Assembly (NCBI GenBank): GCA_903846015.1
Contig: CAIMZS010000512.1
Location: 1-47,340 of the forward strand
Direction of reading: 5' to 3'
Origin: an uncultured Anaerolineae bacterium
GTDB taxonomy: Bacteria; Chloroflexota; Anaerolineae; Anaerolineales; Villigracilaceae
Length of the DNA: 47,340 nucleotides
In this document: piece by piece, positions 44,001 through 47,340 of the stretch
Layout: each line of letters starts with the position of its first letter
How positions within the stretch are numbered: position 1 is the first letter of the stretch
Made by a program: the position numbers and the translations under genes
Notes under the pieces: generated by a model
Told to the model about the DNA's origin: nothing
Database searches by the model: none
Seen by the model: only the letters and a program-made list of their open reading frames with translations

Positions 44001-45033
44001 GGTATTGATGGAAGATGATGACGAGGCAACCATCGCGGCATTCAACAACTGGAATCCGCCATCTCACTTCCATGGTATCGTAGTGCCATTTGGCGAGCCC
44101 AAGACCAAGCCGAAGGCTTGCAACTATGGGCTGATCCATGCGCGCGGTGAATATGTGGTTATCTTTGATGCTGAAGATATTCCGCAACCTGACCAGTTAA
44201 AGAAAATTGTTGTAGCATTCGCCAAGTCACCAGCGCAGGTGGCATGCATCCAGTGCAAGTTGAATTATTACAATAGTGAGCAAAACCTGTTGACGCGCTG
44301 GTTCACGGTGGAATACTCGATGTGGTTCGATCTTTTCCTGCCCGGTCTTTCGGCTAGCAGTGCGCCAATTCCATTGGGGGGCACGTCCAATCATTTTAAA
44401 AAAGATGCCCTGGTGGAGATTGGTGCATGGGATCCGTACAACGTGACCGAAGACGCCGACCTGGGTGTGCGTCTGTTCAAACGTGGTTATAAAACCGCCA
44501 TCGTAGAAAGCACAACGTTTGAAGAAGCCAACAGCCAGGTACGCAACTGGATTCGCCAACGCTCGCGCTGGATCAAGGGTTACATCCAGACCTGGCTTGT
44601 TCATATGCGTAACCCCGTGCGCTTATTTAGAGAGATTGGTTTGAGAGGTTTTCTCAGTTTCCAATTCGTGGTTGGCGGAACCTTTTTCGCTGCTTTAATC
44701 AATCCTATTTATTGGATGCTCACCACCCTGTGGTTCCTGTTGGAATGGAAATTTATCCAGGTGATTTTCCCCGGTGTCATTTTCTTCCTCGGTTCGTTGT
44801 GTCTGTTCGTTGGGAACTTTGTATTCACGTATATGAATGTTGCTGGAGCGTTAAGGCGCGAGCAATATGGAATGGTAAAAGTTGCTTTGATCAGCCCCAT
44901 TTATTGGGCATTGGCAAGTTTGGCTGCCTGGATTGGTTTTATTCAACTTTTATACAAACCCCACTTCTGGGAAAAAACCACTCATGGCCTTTACACCGAA
45001 GCAAAGAAGGAAGATTCTACCCAGCATGAATAG
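41062..45033 (+). CDS. Multi-MshEN (GspE-N-like) protein fused to a cellulose synthase-like GT2
   Basis: 1323 residues. Residues 1-850 are built of about six GspE-N/MshEN-like modules. Each ends in the same beta unit (such as VVAFADP at 49-55, LNIALSDP, LWIAMSD, VVVAAFADP, ILVAVVDP at 803-810). One module (712-846) keeps the c-di-GMP-binding pattern of MshEN intact, with Arg739-Leu-Gly741, Gly748 and Gln762 in VRLGKALINRGFITEKQL. The others have lost the Arg or more. Two membrane helices (about 872-918) lead to a GT2 domain with YTILVPVYKEADVL, EDDDEAT (984-990), FDAEDIP with the DXD-like Asp1036/Asp1039, TED (1129-1131) and QRSRW (1166-1170). At least three more helices follow and there is no PilZ domain. 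It should polymerise a nucleotide sugar across the membrane, probably under c-di-GMP control. Confidence 0.92.
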   Translation: MMNMLANHTSAIIRLNGQTLDKAAHKLLPEAAAKKNGAVPLWLQGNDLVVAFADPTDLEAIRQVESVCRRSVVPLKASAEDIHLALHQIYSGETIQPGVLDYGDILYNLGYLSEDELGTLRSLQAGSKKSALLLCQEHGLADPEKLAEAAGVFCGLPYFRLKGLEISGDLSALIPWEMATNRKVIPLLWFSGMLVVVSPDLQPGDHLDDVAEFLGLWVQPMLCSQPVWNHLYRRFYLRGRDDLYHKDAEIIEWLMKHNELPGLNMDAIQALALQTEDSLENILIGKGMCSRSMWMRAKSELFKIEPITEWKDHRTTNLPQTNLADYLPQVIAERFSVVPLSLQKDRLNIALSDPNPATIRLVAGLTGKSVHPYLLASEDIQQKLKDLYEYAPRRQPHFVPLLGDLLHKIGILTNEQLDEMLISMDGSNPALGKQLINAGYLDSTGLVEALSLQTGIPHIHLDHMRLLAAIAAQIPENIAEDHSLIPVWSSNTDLWIAMSDPFDAQAINKVEAITGKRVWVVLAPHEHILAALERLPGKKGRPASDRIVLNILQKLVEAGLLTQLGATQALREFEREQLSLDKAISNASHHSLDKIAKAVANIIGLPFVSLQLQEQMVSRVDPLGRFVDKNIILDPVDERAARLIGLEDARNLSALPISFNGEVVVAAFADPNYSKDLEELQKKILHQVTPVFAYRDDLDGAIQRVLGKRNIGNYLLMDGLITRGQLNNALDFAKDTGVRLGKALINRGFITEKQLYLYLAKQTSLPFYDLSTVEINRDVAQSLSARTAREYGILPILEDGANILVAVVDPFNTEALQAVKDLLGKEITPVLVTERDLENSLEGLFSRDYLSQSISELLERTPEDSAFKVLSIGQTIGIVLFVLISAFWIWFDFTSYIIVINSLATIFYIAFSSYKFYLVYRALSNNMEVPVAQEELQALNDRDLPVYTILVPVYKEADVLPELLGALKKLEYPTTKLDIQVLMEDDDEATIAAFNNWNPPSHFHGIVVPFGEPKTKPKACNYGLIHARGEYVVIFDAEDIPQPDQLKKIVVAFAKSPAQVACIQCKLNYYNSEQNLLTRWFTVEYSMWFDLFLPGLSASSAPIPLGGTSNHFKKDALVEIGAWDPYNVTEDADLGVRLFKRGYKTAIVESTTFEEANSQVRNWIRQRSRWIKGYIQTWLVHMRNPVRLFREIGLRGFLSFQFVVGGTFFAALINPIYWMLTTLWFLLEWKFIQVIFPGVIFFLGSLCLFVGNFVFTYMNVAGALRREQYGMVKVALISPIYWALASLAAWIGFIQLLYKPHFWEKTTHGLYTEAKKEDSTQHE

Positions 45034-45112
45034 TCTTAAAGCGCTTAACGCATAACGGTCATCTTTGCCGAAAACTTGACCGGATAGCAGGATAGTATTT
45101 TATGGATCACCA

Positions 45113-45173
45113 CGTGGAGTTTTGCGCCATATTTTCCCGAAGAACACCGGGATTGGTGGCGCAAAACTCCACG
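45113..45173. terminator. Large hairpin between convergent genes
   Basis: 17-bp perfect arms CGTGGAGTTTTGCGCCA (45113-45129) and TGGCGCAAAACTCCACG (45157-45173), with a nested TCCCG/CGGGA stem in the 27-nt loop. It lies midway between the MshEN-GT2 stop (45033) and the amidotransferase stop (45218). It may end both transcripts, although no T tract is present, or be a repeat element. Confidence 0.6.
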
Positions 45174-45217
45174 CACGTTAGGACGTTATTTATTTCGTGA
45201 TCGATTAACGCTGGCTT

Positions 45218-47221
45218 TCAATATAATTTTTGAGCATTCCGAATTGTCTTAAGTGTTTCTTGCATGTCTAGGCCGATGGTATCGCAATACCATTGGATTG
45301 ATTCGAACCGGGGTTGATTCTCAGTATATATTTTTTCAAGCGCTTCTGCTCGGGTAATTTTACCCTCGCGGATTTGGTTACTTCGAAAAGTATCATTCTC
45401 TGTAAAACCTGCCAGAATATAATAAATGTAGTTGTAAAATGAAGCGGTCCCATCTCCGATTCGCCAGGTTGCTTTTGTGTCATTGGCGGTTTCCCAATCA
45501 TAGGTTTCGATAAGGGTGGAATTAATGACTTTTTCTTCCCAGGGTAAATAGTGGAATAAGTCAATATAGTTATGTTGTATGGAATAAAAACTATAGAAAG
45601 CGCCCAGAGTATCAAAAACCGATTCGTTCAGATAGGCGGGATTGGCAATATAATTTTTCCCATAATATAGTGCCATTTTGATCTGGTTATAAAAAGACAG
45701 CGCGTAATTTGATTTAGATGCGAAAGGAGGTTTTACGCCACAAAAACCAGTTTTAAAATTGGTGCGTTCAAAAGGATTTATGCAAATGAATACCAACTCA
45801 TTCTTGGTTTGTTTACTAAGAACATTGGCATGATAAAAATATTGTTTATCCCCGGCCATAAATAAGGGTATTAAACCAAGATCGGGTTTCTTTAGCCATG
45901 CCAATACATTTTTTCTGATATACCTGCGTTTTAATGGAATATCAGCAGACACCAAAATGTTTTCCAGTTCAAGCTGCCCACACATTCTCGCCTGGTTGCG
46001 CCGGCCCAGGTCTGTTATCATGCCCCAATCATACGTATAGGTCATTGGCGTCATTTTTAGTACAGTTCTAATATAATGAGCGCCGTAACTGCTATCCCGC
46101 CCTCCGCTGAATGTTAACAGGCAGTCTGAATCCCTGCCAGAATTTCGGAAGGGTTCAACCGCCTTGAAAAGCGCATCTTCGCCAAGAGGGATGATGGGCA
46201 CATGGCTGTGACAATAATTGCAGACGCCCTGTTCATCAAATTCAATAAAGGGCATGGTTTCTGGTAGAACACACCGGGTACAGCGTTTTAAAGCCCGGAT
46301 TGGTCTTTCATCAATATCAAATTGTTTTAGCGTTGAGGTTGAAAGTATTTTGGGTGATTGAACCGGCTGATATATTTTTTGATTCGATTTGTCAATGATG
46401 ACTCTGGATGGAGTTTTCTTCTCAATCCAATTTGGGTCTTTTATCTCATGGGTCAGGCTGAAAGGCATCGAATTCCCCGAGTTTATATCTACGATAATAC
46501 CTTCACCCGGGTTTACTCGTTTAACCGGCGCATTGGCAAAGCTTTCAGCGAAATTTCCGGTTTTCATTAATTCTTCAAGAATGAACCGTTCTGATGCAAA
46601 GATATAATTATTTTCATGTTGGATGGAATAGAGTGATCCGTTGTTCGTCGCGGCAACCAAAACATTAATATCTTCGAATAAAGCAATAATGTTTGCTGTT
46701 CCTTTTATGGCCTTATAACTCATTTGAAATGCAGCCGTAAGGGAATTATCCTGGTCATAATATTGACGTATCAGTGAAAAAAGAACCTCTGTATCCACTT
46801 CAAAGTGGCGCTGCAAACCAGGGTTTTCTTTCCATAGCTGGTTTGAATTGACCACGATACCGTTATGAATACCAACCATCCTTCCAGCGATCACAGGTTG
46901 GTTATTGTCGTGGTGTTCTTTTTGTCCATCGGTAACCAGCCTGGAATGCCCGATAATTGTGATTCTGTGGGCGCCGTTCGTTTTATTGGTTTCGTGGTTC
47001 AGATAACCATCAAACCATTCGCGAAAATCGTTTTTCTTGATCAATGTATTGGCGGGGATCGGTCCTTTATAAAATTCAATCGTATCGTTTGTTACAAAAG
47101 CCAACCCGGACGATTCTTTTCCTCGCGACTCAGATAAAAGATGTAAAGTATTTACCAATTGTTTTATTTGATCTGGGTTAAATTTGTTTGGATCTAGTAC
47201 AACAGAAAATATTCCACACAT
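45218..47221 (-). CDS. Class II glutaminase fused to a WbpG-like N-acetyl sugar amidotransferase
   Basis: 667 residues. Residues 1-250 are an Ntn-type class II glutamine amidotransferase: Cys2 at the mature N-terminus (MCGIF), SRGKESSGLAF, GHSRLVTDG and GIHNGIVVN. It would release ammonia from glutamine. From about 305 on the protein matches the WbpG/PseA-like sugar amidotransferase family: two CxxC pairs (Cys314/317 and Cys334/337, in CTRCVLPETMPFIEFDEQGVCNYC) and the ATP pyrophosphatase loop SGGRDSSYG (372-380). WbpG normally takes ammonia from separate HisH/HisF-type proteins, so an in-cis class II glutaminase is unusual. Asparagine synthetase is an alternative reading, but the CxxC pairs argue against it. 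AGGAG seven bases before ATG 47221 sets the start. Likely role: amidation of a surface-polysaccharide sugar. Confidence 0.9.
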   Translation of the reverse strand: MCGIFSVVLDPNKFNPDQIKQLVNTLHLLSESRGKESSGLAFVTNDTIEFYKGPIPANTLIKKNDFREWFDGYLNHETNKTNGAHRITIIGHSRLVTDGQKEHHDNNQPVIAGRMVGIHNGIVVNSNQLWKENPGLQRHFEVDTEVLFSLIRQYYDQDNSLTAAFQMSYKAIKGTANIIALFEDINVLVAATNNGSLYSIQHENNYIFASERFILEELMKTGNFAESFANAPVKRVNPGEGIIVDINSGNSMPFSLTHEIKDPNWIEKKTPSRVIIDKSNQKIYQPVQSPKILSTSTLKQFDIDERPIRALKRCTRCVLPETMPFIEFDEQGVCNYCHSHVPIIPLGEDALFKAVEPFRNSGRDSDCLLTFSGGRDSSYGAHYIRTVLKMTPMTYTYDWGMITDLGRRNQARMCGQLELENILVSADIPLKRRYIRKNVLAWLKKPDLGLIPLFMAGDKQYFYHANVLSKQTKNELVFICINPFERTNFKTGFCGVKPPFASKSNYALSFYNQIKMALYYGKNYIANPAYLNESVFDTLGAFYSFYSIQHNYIDLFHYLPWEEKVINSTLIETYDWETANDTKATWRIGDGTASFYNYIYYILAGFTENDTFRSNQIREGKITRAEALEKIYTENQPRFESIQWYCDTIGLDMQETLKTIRNAQKLY

Positions 47222-47244
47222 GAAATTGCTCCTAAAGTGATTAG

Positions 47245-47340
47245 CTATCCAGATTCTGGTTTTCGTGCATATACTTCCATGATATCAAAAAGATTAATCG
47301 ACCAAATTATCTTTCCCAATTTCAACGGCTCCAGCTTTGC
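47245..47340 (-). CDS. C-terminal end of an unidentified gene
   Basis: The minus strand is open from the window edge for 31 codons (ending FDIMEVYARKPESG) to a TAG stop at 47245. It lies 23 bases upstream of the amidotransferase start. Spacing and composition suggest an upstream gene in the same operon. Too short to identify. Confidence 0.5.
   Translation of the reverse strand, partial: AKLEPLKLGKIIWSINLFDIMEVYARKPESG

Overview
The window looks like a chromosomal segment of a member of the Chloroflexota, probably class Anaerolineae. No ribosomal RNA or other phylogenetic marker was available, so this is inference. It rests on the gene set: SipW-like signal peptidase, BcsB-like protein without an outer-membrane partner, DUF4232 lipoprotein, Ddn-like F420 family protein, fused malic enzyme/phosphotransacetylase, RNase Y, and many Shine-Dalgarno starts of the AGGAG type. 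The DNA is about half G+C. No rRNA, tRNA, CRISPR array or intact insertion sequence was seen.

Layout. Positions 1-2740 hold a small secreted protein, a signal peptidase I fused to a DUF5305-like ectodomain, and a secreted RTX-repeat protein. 3049-6135 (minus) carries a LuxR-type regulator with a degenerate receiver, a cytoplasmic HtrA-like protease with a His-rich tail, an OsmC peroxiredoxin and a PglC-like sugar transferase. A tandem of roughly 83-bp repeats follows (6151-6530). 6698-8905 is an OmpR/sensor-kinase pair. 8926-10573 (minus) is a membrane protein plus a lytic transglycosylase behind a near-perfect promoter carrying two SOS-box-like operators. 10602-19635 is mixed housekeeping: lipoprotein, ligA, a four-gene run of small enzymes, SulP transporter, alpha-oxoamine synthase, PPOX-fold protein and YczE-like membrane protein.

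19859-27142 is a coherent alpha-glucan (probably dextran/isomalto-oligosaccharide) utilisation locus: ROK repressor, sugar-binding lipoprotein, two permeases, a GH66 dextranase-like enzyme and a GH15 glucoamylase/glucodextranase-like enzyme, both apparently cytoplasmic. A shared sequence overlapping the repressor start and lying upstream of the transporter operon is a candidate repressor operator. 27143-27793 is a decayed region with repeats and a response-regulator pseudogene. 27878-35782 returns to core functions: RlmI-like methyltransferase, malic enzyme, recX, rny.

36541-45033 is the most unusual part. It is a polysaccharide-synthesis operon made of a polyprenol-type GT2, a BcsB-like protein, a membrane protein with a degenerate GGDEF domain, a small membrane protein, and a 1323-residue protein in which several GspE-N/MshEN-like modules precede a cellulose-synthase-like GT2. 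One module keeps the full c-di-GMP-binding motif, and there is no PilZ domain. I propose that this synthase is switched by c-di-GMP through its N-terminal MshEN module. The window ends with a convergent gene (45218-47221) fusing a class II glutaminase to a WbpG-like sugar amidotransferase, plus the tail of a further gene.
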